NCBI GenBank assembly: GCA_900771305.1
Contig: CAAGNL010000310.1
Location: 1 to 6,273, forward strand
Source: Kiritimatiellia bacterium
GTDB lineage: Bacteria; Verrucomicrobiota; Kiritimatiellia; RFP12; UBA1067
Direction of reading: 5' to 3'
DNA: 6,273 nt
A model generated the notes under the pieces. It was not told the DNA's origin, ran no database searches, and saw only the letters and a list, made by a program, of their open reading frames with translations. Position 1 is the first letter of the stretch. Each line of letters starts with the position of its first letter. Positions 1 through 5,903 of this stretch are shown here, one piece after another. Position numbers and translations under genes: made by a program.

Positions 1-381
1 AGGGGCATCCAGGAAAAACCACCAGCCGCATTCCTGCCAGCCGGTCTCCTTGTTCGTGGCCTCGGGCGGGAGCTTGCGGTGCTCCGTGGGCTTCACCTTG
101 CCCTCGATGATGTCGTACAGCCAGTTGCGCACAAACGGGCGCTCCGTCCTGCCCGCGGCACGGGGGAATCCCGGCACGGGAACAACGCGAGAGATCTTCA
201 CGCCTTCGCCGGTGATCCAGGCGCCCTTCACGCCGCCAACGAGGTCGCCACCCATGATGACACGGGTCTTGGTGCCCACCTGCACGCTCGACGGATGATA
301 GTAGCCGGGCTTGGGAACGGCAAGAGCGGCGGCGGCGGCGAGCCCCGCGACCGCGACAACTGCACTGCGGATATTAGGCAT
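1..381 (-). CDS. Secreted IPT/TIG-like protein of the DUF1501/DUF1549 operon, N-terminal fragment
   Basis: This is the first 127 codons of a gene that runs off the left edge. Residues 1-22 look like a Sec signal peptide: a short basic start (MPNIR), an Ala/Val/Leu-rich core and an ALA-V cleavage-like site. After it, 'YYHPSSVQVGTKTRVIMGG' and 'GVKGAWITGEGVKI' resemble the Ig-like IPT/TIG-type opening of secreted proteins that often follow DUF1501 genes in planctomycetes, usually written like 'GGQxGTxVxVxVGGxxLxGVxxxxxSGxGV'. Residues 70-127 are rich in charged and aromatic residues and I do not recognise them. The start codon lies inside the end of the DUF1501 gene (8-bp overlap), with a GAAGGA ribosome-binding site 7 bases upstream of the ATG, so translation is probably coupled. 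The family call rests on remembered family patterns and on context. The function is unknown; a cell-surface or periplasmic structural or binding role is inference. The C-terminal domains are not visible. Confidence 0.7.
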   Translation of the reverse strand, partial: MPNIRSAVVAVAGLAAAAALAVPKPGYYHPSSVQVGTKTRVIMGGDLVGGVKGAWITGEGVKISRVVPVPGFPRAAGRTERPFVRNWLYDIIEGKVKPTEHRKLPPEATNKETGWQECGWWFFLDAP

Positions 382-1675
382 AGATTTCCTTCAGACGTCC
401 ACATTCGGACTTGGTGGCCGGATTCATCACCGGGCCGTATTCCTTCAGCCACTTGGGGTTGGGCAAACGGTCGTCGGGATCGACGCCCGCGAGCTCCATG
501 ATCGAGCCCAGGAAGTCCTGCGGCGTGACCGGACGCTCCTTGACGTGGTCCGTCGTCTCGTCGCTCTTGCCCACCACACAGCCACCCTTGAAGCCACCAC
601 CCGCCACAAGCGCGGAGAAGCAGCGCGGGAAGTGGTTGCGTCCGCCGTTCCACGGCGCCTGACGGTCCACCTTCGGCACACGGCCGAATTCACCCGACAC
701 CCACACGATCGTCGAATCGAGCAGGTCGTGGTCCTTGAGGTCCTGGAGCAGCGCCGCAATGGCCATGTCCAGCTCCTGCGTCGGACGCTTCATCGTCTCG
801 AAGTGGCGCTTGTGCGAGTCCCACATCCCGTGGTTGATGGAGACGTACGGCACTCCATACTCCACCAGACGACGGGCCGCCAGCAGACGCTGGCCGATTT
901 CCGTGAGACCTCCGCCCTGCGTGGTGCCGTACTTCCTGCGGAGTGCGTCCTTCTCAAGCGAGAGGTCGAAGGTCGACGCCGCCTTACCGAGGATGATGTT
1001 GCGCGCAGCCGCGCCGGCGGCCTCGAACTCCGCGTCCGGCGGCAGACGATCCAGCGATCCGCAGCGCGAGAAGCGCTCCAGGATCTTCTGCTTGAGCTGC
1101 TGCGGACGAAGCCCGCTTGGATACATGCCGCCCGGCGGCACGATGCCGTCCACTTCAAACTGCTTCGCGGACGCACTTCCGCCCGTCACGAGCGGCGCGT
1201 ATTCCTCGCCCAGGAAGCCGACTTCCGAGAAGCGTCCCTTGCCCTGCGTGAGAATCACGAACGGCGGCAGCTCGCCTTCGTAGAGGAGGTCGGACTGCAC
1301 GGAGTTCTTCCGTCCCGGTCCCTTCGTGCGGGAGGACGAGATCAGCGCGCCCAACGCCGGGAAAGTCACACCGCCACCGGGGTTGCGTCCCGTCTGCATC
1401 AGATAGGCCGCCGTCTCGTGTCCGAAGAACGGATGGGTCATCGAGCGGATGATCGAATAGAGGTCCGCACACTTCGCCAGCTCGGTCATCCATTCGTGGA
1501 GCTCGATGCCGGTGTTGGTCTTGACCGTCTTCAAACTGTTGTTGTAGTCATGCGGAGCATCCGGCTTCGGATCGAACGTCTCCAGCTGCGAGGGGCCGCC
1601 TCCCAGCCAGATCTCGATGACGCTCTTGGCGAACTGCCGCTTCTTGCCGGCCTTGGGTTTGTCGTTCGTGCTCAT
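374..1675 (-). CDS. DUF1501 family protein (alkaline phosphatase/sulfatase-like fold) without signal peptide
   Basis: A 433-residue protein with clear DUF1501 hallmarks. They are 'GGGPSQLETFDPKP' at residues 25-38, 'IIRSMTH...GHETAAYLMQTG' at 75-96, 'YVSINHGMWDSH' at 277-288, 'VSGEFGRVPK' at 326-335 and 'GGRNHFP' at 344-350. A typical C-terminal run of this family follows ('LVAGGGFKGG', then 'VTPQDFLGSIMELAGVDP'). DUF1501 is related to the alkaline phosphatase/sulfatase superfamily; the Asp and His residues in the GPSQLETFD, MWDSH and GRNHFP motifs are the likely metal-site ligands. No substrate is established. Length is normal. Many relatives start with a Tat signal, but this one begins MSTNDKPKAGKKRQFAKS with no hydrophobic stretch before the domain. 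The start is fixed by an ATGA overlap of 4 bp with the upstream DUF1549/DUF1553 gene, so translational coupling is likely. The 3' end overlaps the next gene by 8 bp. The family call is secure; the biochemical role is not. Confidence 0.93.
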   Translation of the reverse strand: MSTNDKPKAGKKRQFAKSVIEIWLGGGPSQLETFDPKPDAPHDYNNSLKTVKTNTGIELHEWMTELAKCADLYSIIRSMTHPFFGHETAAYLMQTGRNPGGGVTFPALGALISSSRTKGPGRKNSVQSDLLYEGELPPFVILTQGKGRFSEVGFLGEEYAPLVTGGSASAKQFEVDGIVPPGGMYPSGLRPQQLKQKILERFSRCGSLDRLPPDAEFEAAGAAARNIILGKAASTFDLSLEKDALRRKYGTTQGGGLTEIGQRLLAARRLVEYGVPYVSINHGMWDSHKRHFETMKRPTQELDMAIAALLQDLKDHDLLDSTIVWVSGEFGRVPKVDRQAPWNGGRNHFPRCFSALVAGGGFKGGCVVGKSDETTDHVKERPVTPQDFLGSIMELAGVDPDDRLPNPKWLKEYGPVMNPATKSECGRLKEIYA

Positions 1676-2994
1676 ATGCGGTAGAGAAATTCACGGGAGT
1701 TGAGGATGTACCACGCGACGTCGCGGGGATTGATGTTGTTCTTCTGGTCGAGATAGAAGAGTTCGTCCTTCACTGGCGGACGCGAGAGGAACCGCATGTA
1801 GAGCTCCTCGATCTGTTCCTTGTGGGAAAGTCCCTTGAACTCGGGACGCTCGACCATTTTGCCGAGATTGCGCCACAGACGACTGGAGTTGTAGAGGTAG
1901 AGCCGCTGCTTGGCGGTGATCGAGTTGTTGCGCTCCTCCATGAGGCCCGTGTCGCGCGAGGGACGCCCGAAGAGCAGGAGGAACGAGCTCGCGATGGAGC
2001 CATCCTCAACAAGAATGGACTTGCGCGCCGGCGGCAGGAACGAATACGGTTCCGGGGCCGTGGAGCCAAACGAGCGGATCGCGCCCGTGAGCGAGCAGAT
2101 CGCGTCGTCGAGCACCTCCGCGTCGAGACGGCGGGCGGGGAAGCCACCCTTGCCGGGGCCACGACGGTAGTCGGAGTGATTGAAGACATGGCGCAGCAGC
2201 GGCTTCAGACGCCAACCGCCGCTCCGAAACGCGGAGACCCAGCGATCAAGCACCCCGCCCTTCGCATACGTGCCGTAGATCCAGTAGTGGACGCGCTGAA
2301 CCGGCGTCGAGAAGAACTTCTGGGCGAGCGGCCCCTCTAGCTCGGACATGAACGCATTCGGCGTCGCATCCTCCGGCCCCGGCTTCAGGTAGACGACCAC
2401 TTCCTTCCACTCGCGGGTCGACTTGAACCCCACGCGCGAGAAGTAGCGCGCATACTTGCTCGTCGGTTCCAGCAGAAGCGCAGACGACACGGCCTCGGAG
2501 ATGCCCTCCGGCGTCTTCTCCGCCGTCGCACGCAGGAAGTTCACCTCGGGCACGCGGAAATTGCTGCCGCGGGCGAAGAGCATCGCGCGGGCGAAGTCGT
2601 TCCACGGCTCGTCGTGCAGAATCGACTCGCGGATGCGACGATGGTAGACATAGACCGCATTCGGCCAGAGGTTGATCGGGAACTCGGACTTCACGCGCAG
2701 GAAGTCGCAGTAGCGCATGCTCCAGTAGTCCGCGAAGTCATCGGAGTCGAGCAGCTGGTCAATCAACTTCTCGCGCTTCTTTACGTCGCGCTTCGTCGTG
2801 TACTCCGTCACCTCTTCCGGCGTGGGAATGCGTCCGCAGATGTCGAGATAGAGACGACGACAGAGGAGAAAATCAGCGGCCTGACCTCCATTCGGAGCAA
2901 AGAGCTTCATGTCGCCGCTGGGTGCGGCCAGGCCTTCCTGGAGCAGCGCCATTGCCGCTGCGCTTCCAAGAAACGCTCTACGCGAGACTTGCAT
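1672..2994 (-). CDS. Tat-exported DUF1549-DUF1553 protein, short form
   Basis: A 440-residue protein. Residues 1-24 form a Tat signal peptide: the twin-arginine motif SRRAFLG at 4-10, then an Ala-rich hydrophobic stretch ending GLAA. Residues ~38-200 match DUF1549 ('LCRRLYLDICGRIPTPEEV' at 44-62, then 'LIDQLLDSDDFADYWSMRYCDFLR' split across 77-100). Residues ~240-438 match DUF1553 ('RRLDAEVLDDAI' at 288-299, 'LLLFGRPSRDT' at 339-349, 'ELYMRFLSRPP' at 397-407, 'NSREFLYRI' at the end). Relatives are commonly 700-1000 residues and often carry a c-type haem domain; this one has no CxxCH and little between the two domains. I chose the start at 2994, not the longer open frame to 3111, because it has an AAGGA site 8 bases upstream and begins exactly at the Tat signal; the longer frame would run through the promoter. 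It is first in a three-gene operon and overlaps DUF1501 by 4 bp. The molecular function of these families is unknown. Confidence 0.9.
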   Translation of the reverse strand: MQVSRRAFLGSAAAMALLQEGLAAPSGDMKLFAPNGGQAADFLLCRRLYLDICGRIPTPEEVTEYTTKRDVKKREKLIDQLLDSDDFADYWSMRYCDFLRVKSEFPINLWPNAVYVYHRRIRESILHDEPWNDFARAMLFARGSNFRVPEVNFLRATAEKTPEGISEAVSSALLLEPTSKYARYFSRVGFKSTREWKEVVVYLKPGPEDATPNAFMSELEGPLAQKFFSTPVQRVHYWIYGTYAKGGVLDRWVSAFRSGGWRLKPLLRHVFNHSDYRRGPGKGGFPARRLDAEVLDDAICSLTGAIRSFGSTAPEPYSFLPPARKSILVEDGSIASSFLLLFGRPSRDTGLMEERNNSITAKQRLYLYNSSRLWRNLGKMVERPEFKGLSHKEQIEELYMRFLSRPPVKDELFYLDQKNNINPRDVAWYILNSREFLYRI

Positions 2995-3035
2995 GTCTGA
3001 ATTCCTTTCCAGTGAATCAGAATACCACAACCTGC

Positions 3036-3064
3036 GGTCGATTCGGAACAGACCCGAAACAACC
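3036..3064. promoter_or_regulatory. 29-bp interrupted dyad in the leader of the DUF1549/DUF1501 operon
   Basis: A symmetric sequence of the form GGT-N3-TTCGG-N7-CCGAA-N3-ACC. It lies about 12-40 bases downstream of the predicted transcription start and 42 bases before the start codon of the DUF1549/DUF1553 gene. It could be an operator for a dimeric repressor, or a hairpin in the mRNA leader (5-bp stem with a 7-base loop). All eight arm positions on each side pair. The symmetry is directly visible; any function is inference. Confidence 0.4.
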
Positions 3065-3082
3065 ACACTTCCAAGCGATAGA

Positions 3083-3111
3083 ATTATATAAAAAAACGGA
3101 TGCGTCCGCAA
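3083..3111 (-). promoter_or_regulatory. Sigma70-type promoter of the DUF1549/DUF1501 operon
   Basis: Reading the minus strand, a -35 hexamer TTGCGG (3111-3106) is followed after exactly 17 bases by a perfect -10 hexamer TATAAT (3088-3083). The spacer contains a run of seven T. Transcription would start near 3076, giving a leader of about 80 bases before the ATG at 2994. It is the best promoter match between rsmE and the DUF1549/DUF1553 gene and separates the two transcription units. Confidence 0.65.
3090..3109 (-). terminator. Weak hairpin/T-tract terminator downstream of rsmE
   Basis: On the minus strand the sequence CGGA-CGCA-TCCG is followed directly by seven T, which is the layout of an intrinsic terminator. 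The stem is only 4 bp, or 5 with a G-U pair, so it may be leaky. It lies 38 bases past the rsmE stop codon and overlaps the spacer and most of the -35 of the next operon's promoter. No better terminator is visible in the gap. Confidence 0.35.
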
Positions 3112-3146
3112 GAGGGAGAGCCGTCACGGATGACCGACATGCTCCT

Positions 3147-3902
3147 TCAATGCTGCGTCGCGGCAAGCACCGAGAGACCGAAGATCGCGGCCGTCTCGGC
3201 ACGGAGAATGGTCGGCCCGAACGAGGTCGGAACCGCAATCGCGAGCAGAGACTCCAGCTCCGCCGGGGTGAAGTCGCCCTCGGGCCCCACGAACAATCCA
3301 AGCGAACGGCCTGATTGCCTGATTGTCTGATTGCTTGATTCAAGGGAACCCAAAGAGCGGGAGACCGCCTCCAGCAGCGAGGGCGGTGGCGGATTCGTCA
3401 GCGCCCCCACGAACACGCGGTCGCATGTCTTCACGAGTTCCAGCGCCTGCGGAAAGTCAACGGCGGCGAGCACCTCGGGCAGCCACACGGCATCGCTCTG
3501 CCGTGCGGCGTCTTCGGCAATCCGGCGCCAGCGCTCCGCCTTCGCCTCGCGTTCGTCCGCGGCAAGGCGCACGATGCAGCGGTCGGAGATCACGGGCACG
3601 ATGCGCGACACGCCCAGCTCCACCGCCTTCTCGATCGTCCAGTCCCAGCGCGAACCCTTGGTCACGCAGGCGAACAGCGTCAAGTCCAGACGTGACGACG
3701 TCGAGACGCCGAGAGGCTGAGGCGCATCAAGCGAACCGTTGGAGGCATTCCAGCAATAGCGGCGCGTACGACCGCGTCCGTCGAAAAGCTCGATCTCCTC
3801 GTGCGGTTTCGGTCGCAGCACCTTCAGGTGATGCGCGGCGTCCTTCGGCAGAACGACCACATCCTGTTCGAGCAGCGCGGAATCGACGAGGAGACGATGC
3901 AT
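3147..3902 (-). CDS. rsmE: 16S rRNA (uracil(1498)-N(3))-methyltransferase RsmE
   Basis: A 251-residue protein of normal RsmE length. RsmE is a SPOUT-class enzyme that uses S-adenosylmethionine to methylate N3 of U1498 in the decoding region of 16S rRNA. Visible family signatures are 'HHLKVLR' in the N-terminal PUA-like domain (24-30), 'EKAVELGVSRIVPVISDR' (91-108), 'RWRRIAEDAARQS' (124-136), and the SAM-binding knot motifs 'VGPEGDFTPAELE' (205-217) and 'ILRAETAAI' (232-240). Residues ~183-200 (around SSNQTIRQSG) are an unusual insertion encoded by a 4 x 8-bp tandem repeat just before the GPEG knot motif. It keeps the reading frame, so the enzyme may remain active. The gene is third in the operon, 8 bp after dnaJ; its own ribosome-binding site is weak (GAAG-like bases inside the dnaJ end), which suggests re-initiation from dnaJ translation. 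The rsmE call is strong. Confidence 0.93.
   Translation of the reverse strand: MHRLLVDSALLEQDVVVLPKDAAHHLKVLRPKPHEEIELFDGRGRTRRYCWNASNGSLDAPQPLGVSTSSRLDLTLFACVTKGSRWDWTIEKAVELGVSRIVPVISDRCIVRLAADEREAKAERWRRIAEDAARQSDAVWLPEVLAAVDFPQALELVKTCDRVFVGALTNPPPPSLLEAVSRSLGSLESSNQTIRQSGRSLGLFVGPEGDFTPAELESLLAIAVPTSFGPTILRAETAAIFGLSVLAATQH
3312..3343. repeat. Four-unit 8-bp tandem repeat inside rsmE
   Basis: On the plus strand there are four consecutive 8-bp units: TGATTGCC, TGATTGTC, TGATTGCT and TGATTCAA. The first three differ only in the last two bases. The array is AT-rich in otherwise GC-rich DNA and encodes about residues 187-197 of RsmE (SSNQTIRQSG). Gain or loss of three units would preserve the reading frame, while one or two would break it. 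Confidence 0.8.
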
Positions 3903-3910
3903 GGGAAAGT

Positions 3911-5104
3911 CTACTTCTTCTGCTGAAGCTTGTCCCGATGCTGGTAGAAGACCTTCATCTTCGAACCAAAGCTCTGCGCCGTCGGGAAGTTGGAGGGATC
4001 CAGCGTCTTCGCAAGGTCCTCCAACAGGCCACGCTGCTTCGCCGTGAGGCGCGTCGGCACCTCGAAGACGATGCGGGCGACCAGATCGCCCGGACTGCCG
4101 CCACGCAGATCTGGCACACCCTTGCCGCGCAGACGCATGAGCTTGCCGTTCGGCGTGCCGGCTGTGAGCTTCACCGTCGCGATGCCATCAGGCGTCGGAA
4201 TCTCCACTTCGCCGCCCAGCGCCGCGAGGATCGGCGAAACGGGCACGTCGATAGAGAGATCCAGATCCTCACGGGTGAAGATGTCGCTCGGACGCACGTT
4301 CAGGACAACGTAGAGATCGCCCGGCTCGCCGCCACGCAGGCCGCCAGCCCCCTTGCCGCCAAGACGAAGACGCGACCCCGTGTCGACGCCGCGCGGAATA
4401 CGCAGCTGGACCTCACGCGGCACACGAACCTGTCCCGAGCCACGGCAGGAAGCACAGGGCTTCTCGATCACCGAGCCGGAGCCACCGCACCGCGGACACG
4501 TCTGACGAATCTGGAAGAATCCCCCACCCTGGGCGACTTGGCCATGGCCATGGCACGTCGGGCACGTCACGCGCTTCGCGCCGCTCGCCGCGCCGGTGCC
4601 GTGGCAGGACGGACACTGGTCCGGAATCGTGAGATTCAGCGTACGCTCGCTGCCGAAGAGCGCCTCGTCGAAGTCGATCTCCAGCTCCATCGACATGTCG
4701 TCGCCGCGCTGCGGGCCGTTGGGGTCCGCCCGACGGCGACGTCCGCCGCCGAACATGCCGCCGAACATGTCCTCGAAACCGCCACCGAAGGAACCGCCAC
4801 GTCCACCGAAGATCTGCGAGAAGATGTCGCCGAAGTCGGCCGTCGCGTTGTTGAAGTCGAAGCCGCCCTGGCCAAAGTTCACGCCCTGGTGGCCGAACTG
4901 ATCGTAGCGCTGGCGCTTCTCGGGATTCGACAGCACCTCATACGCCTCAGAGGCCTCCTGGAACTTCTCCTTCGCCTCGGGATTGCCCGGATTGCGGTCC
5001 GGATGATACTTCATCGCAAGCTTGCGGTACGCGCTCTTGATCTGGTCCGCGCTCGCGTCCTTGGCCACGCCAAGGACCTCGTAGTAGTCTCTCTTCTCGG
5101 CCAT
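3911..5104 (-). CDS. dnaJ: Chaperone protein DnaJ (type I Hsp40)
   Basis: A 397-residue full-length DnaJ, the J-domain co-chaperone that delivers unfolded clients to DnaK and triggers its ATP hydrolysis in the cytoplasm. Domain order is canonical. The J-domain (6-70) carries the catalytic HPD motif at 34-36. A Gly/Phe-rich linker spans ~72-122 (GGSFGGGFEDMFGG). Four zinc-binding CxxCxGxG repeats sit at 164-171, 181-188, 203-210 and 217-224, with all eight cysteines present. The two C-terminal client-binding beta domains and dimerisation tail follow (~225-390). I chose ATG at 5104 (MAEKRDYYEVLG) over an in-frame ATG 7 codons upstream. It gives the standard DnaJ start, leaves one base between the grpE stop and the dnaJ start, and has an AAGGGGG ribosome-binding site at the proper distance. 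Translation is therefore probably coupled to grpE. The DnaK partner gene is not in the window. Confidence 0.97.
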   Translation of the reverse strand: MAEKRDYYEVLGVAKDASADQIKSAYRKLAMKYHPDRNPGNPEAKEKFQEASEAYEVLSNPEKRQRYDQFGHQGVNFGQGGFDFNNATADFGDIFSQIFGGRGGSFGGGFEDMFGGMFGGGRRRRADPNGPQRGDDMSMELEIDFDEALFGSERTLNLTIPDQCPSCHGTGAASGAKRVTCPTCHGHGQVAQGGGFFQIRQTCPRCGGSGSVIEKPCASCRGSGQVRVPREVQLRIPRGVDTGSRLRLGGKGAGGLRGGEPGDLYVVLNVRPSDIFTREDLDLSIDVPVSPILAALGGEVEIPTPDGIATVKLTAGTPNGKLMRLRGKGVPDLRGGSPGDLVARIVFEVPTRLTAKQRGLLEDLAKTLDPSNFPTAQSFGSKMKVFYQHRDKLQQKK

Positions 5105-5105
5105 C

Positions 5106-5741
5106 TTACGCCCCCTTGCCGGCACTCACCACGACCTTCGCGGCACGAAGCAGCTTGCCGTGGAGCAGCCAGCCACGCAGCACCTCGTTCGTGATGACGC
5201 CCTCTTCGACGTCCTGGGACGGAAGCTGGGCGACGGCCTCGTGGTAATCCGCATTGAACGGCTCGCCCACGGAATCGATCGGCGTGGCGCCATGCTTCTC
5301 AAGCGTCTTCAGCAGTCCGTCGTAGACGAGCTTGACGCCCTGCACGAACGGATCCTCCGCCTTGTCCTTCGCGCCATCCAGCGCGCGGGCGAGGTTGTCG
5401 ACCGTTGCAAGGATGTCCTGAACGACGTCTTTCGCGGCGGACTTCACGAGGTCCTCGCGGTCGCGCGCCATGCGCTTGCGGTAGTTGTCGAAATCAGCCA
5501 TCAGCCGCGCGCAGTTTTCCTTCCAGTTCGGCTCTGCGGGCTTTTCTGCGGCGGGTTTCTCCTCGGCCTTGGGCTCCTCCGCCGGCTGTTCCGCGGCGGT
5601 CTCCGCGTCCTTCTCGACCTTGGGTTCTTCGGGCGTCTGCTCTGCGGCATTTTCCGCAGGTGCCTGCTCGGCGGCCGCCGTCTTCTCGTCGGCGACCTCT
5701 TCCGTATTTTTCTGTTCGTTTTCCATCTTATTTTCTTCCAT
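5106..5741 (-). CDS. grpE: GrpE, nucleotide-exchange factor for DnaK
   Basis: A 211-residue GrpE, which releases ADP from DnaK so that the chaperone can rebind ATP and discharge its client. Residues 1-72 are a low-complexity acidic tail of Glu, Ala, Pro and Lys with repeated 'AEEPK/AEKPAE'-like units, longer than in many GrpEs. Residues ~74-145 form the long dimerisation helix ('RLMADFDNYRKRMARDREDL' at 79-98). Residues 150-208 are the beta domain that contacts DnaK, with 'GEPFNADYHEAV' (159-170) and 'EVLRGWLLHGKLLRAAKVVVS' split across 186-206, matching the family's GxxFDPxxHEAV and final VLxxGY...R..RPAxV patterns. The start at 5741 has an AAGGA site 8 bases upstream and lies just after a promoter; the open frame to 5864 would cross that promoter, and a second ATG at 5726 is possible. 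It is the first gene of grpE-dnaJ-rsmE. Confidence 0.95.
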   Translation of the reverse strand: MEENKMENEQKNTEEVADEKTAAAEQAPAENAAEQTPEEPKVEKDAETAAEQPAEEPKAEEKPAAEKPAEPNWKENCARLMADFDNYRKRMARDREDLVKSAAKDVVQDILATVDNLARALDGAKDKAEDPFVQGVKLVYDGLLKTLEKHGATPIDSVGEPFNADYHEAVAQLPSQDVEEGVITNEVLRGWLLHGKLLRAAKVVVSAGKGA

Positions 5742-5769
5742 TTCTGAATCCTTCGTCTGGGAAGGGTGT

Positions 5770-5798
5770 ATTAAACCACACCTCCCCCTTTTCGTCAA
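5770..5798 (-). promoter_or_regulatory. Sigma70-type promoter of the grpE-dnaJ-rsmE operon
   Basis: On the minus strand a -35 hexamer TTGACG (5798-5793) and a -10 hexamer TTTAAT (5775-5770) are separated by exactly 17 bases. Each differs from the consensus at one position. Transcription would begin near 5763, about 20 bases before the grpE ATG at 5741. No CIRCE element (TTAGCACTC-N9-GAGTGCTAA) is seen. An imperfect dyad, GGTGT-N8-ACACC, is centred on the -10 and could be an operator. Confidence 0.65.
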
Positions 5799-5848
5799 TC
5801 GGGTAAACCATTTCCAGTTTTCAATTTTCACTCGGGCGCATCTGCGTA

Positions 5849-5885
5849 ATTCACCGTACTCCACTCCCGGATGGGTGCGGTGAAT
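5849..5885. repeat. 8-bp perfect inverted repeat with 21-base loop upstream of grpE
   Basis: ATTCACCG (5849-5856) and CGGTGAAT (5878-5885) are perfect inverted copies. Inside the loop a further 5-bp stem (CACTC with GGGTG, one G-T pair) forms on the plus-strand version. The structure lies just past the stop codon of the DUF6788-like remnant and 50 bp upstream of the grpE promoter. There is no T-tract on either side, so it is not a standard intrinsic terminator. It may be a regulatory site, a processed RNA hairpin, or a boundary of inserted DNA. Confidence 0.6.
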
Positions 5886-5903
5886 CTTGCGCGGCTACCC
5901 TGC

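Noticed and set aside
311..1684. A 457-codon plus-strand open frame opposite the DUF1501 gene, longer than the real gene
   Set aside because: It has no recognisable motif and is Arg/His/Leu-rich; the minus strand holds all DUF1501 signatures, so this is a shadow.
2995..3111. A 39-residue N-terminal extension of the DUF1549/DUF1553 protein starting at 3111 with a hydrophobic stretch
   Set aside because: It would place coding sequence over the TATAAT promoter and the dyad, and the good ribosome-binding site and Tat signal both mark 2994 as the start.
3323..5194. A 623-codon open frame on the plus strand opposite rsmE and dnaJ
   Set aside because: It is antisense to two clearly recognisable genes, has an Arg/Ala-rich composition without domains, and is a by-product of GC-rich codon usage.
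5160..5747. A plus-strand open frame with hydrophobic Gly/Leu/Phe-rich runs resembling membrane segments
   Set aside because: The hydrophobic runs are the complement of the Glu/Lys/Ala repeat codons of grpE; there is no independent evidence for a gene.
5742..5864. A longer GrpE start at 5864
   Set aside because: The added residues are unrelated to GrpE and cover the promoter; ATG 5741 has a proper AAGGA site.
5742..5903. A CIRCE heat-shock element or sigma32-type promoter before grpE
   Set aside because: No TTAGCACTC/GAGTGCTAA pair and no CCCCAT-type -10 at the right distance; the TTGACG/TTTAAT pair explains the start better.
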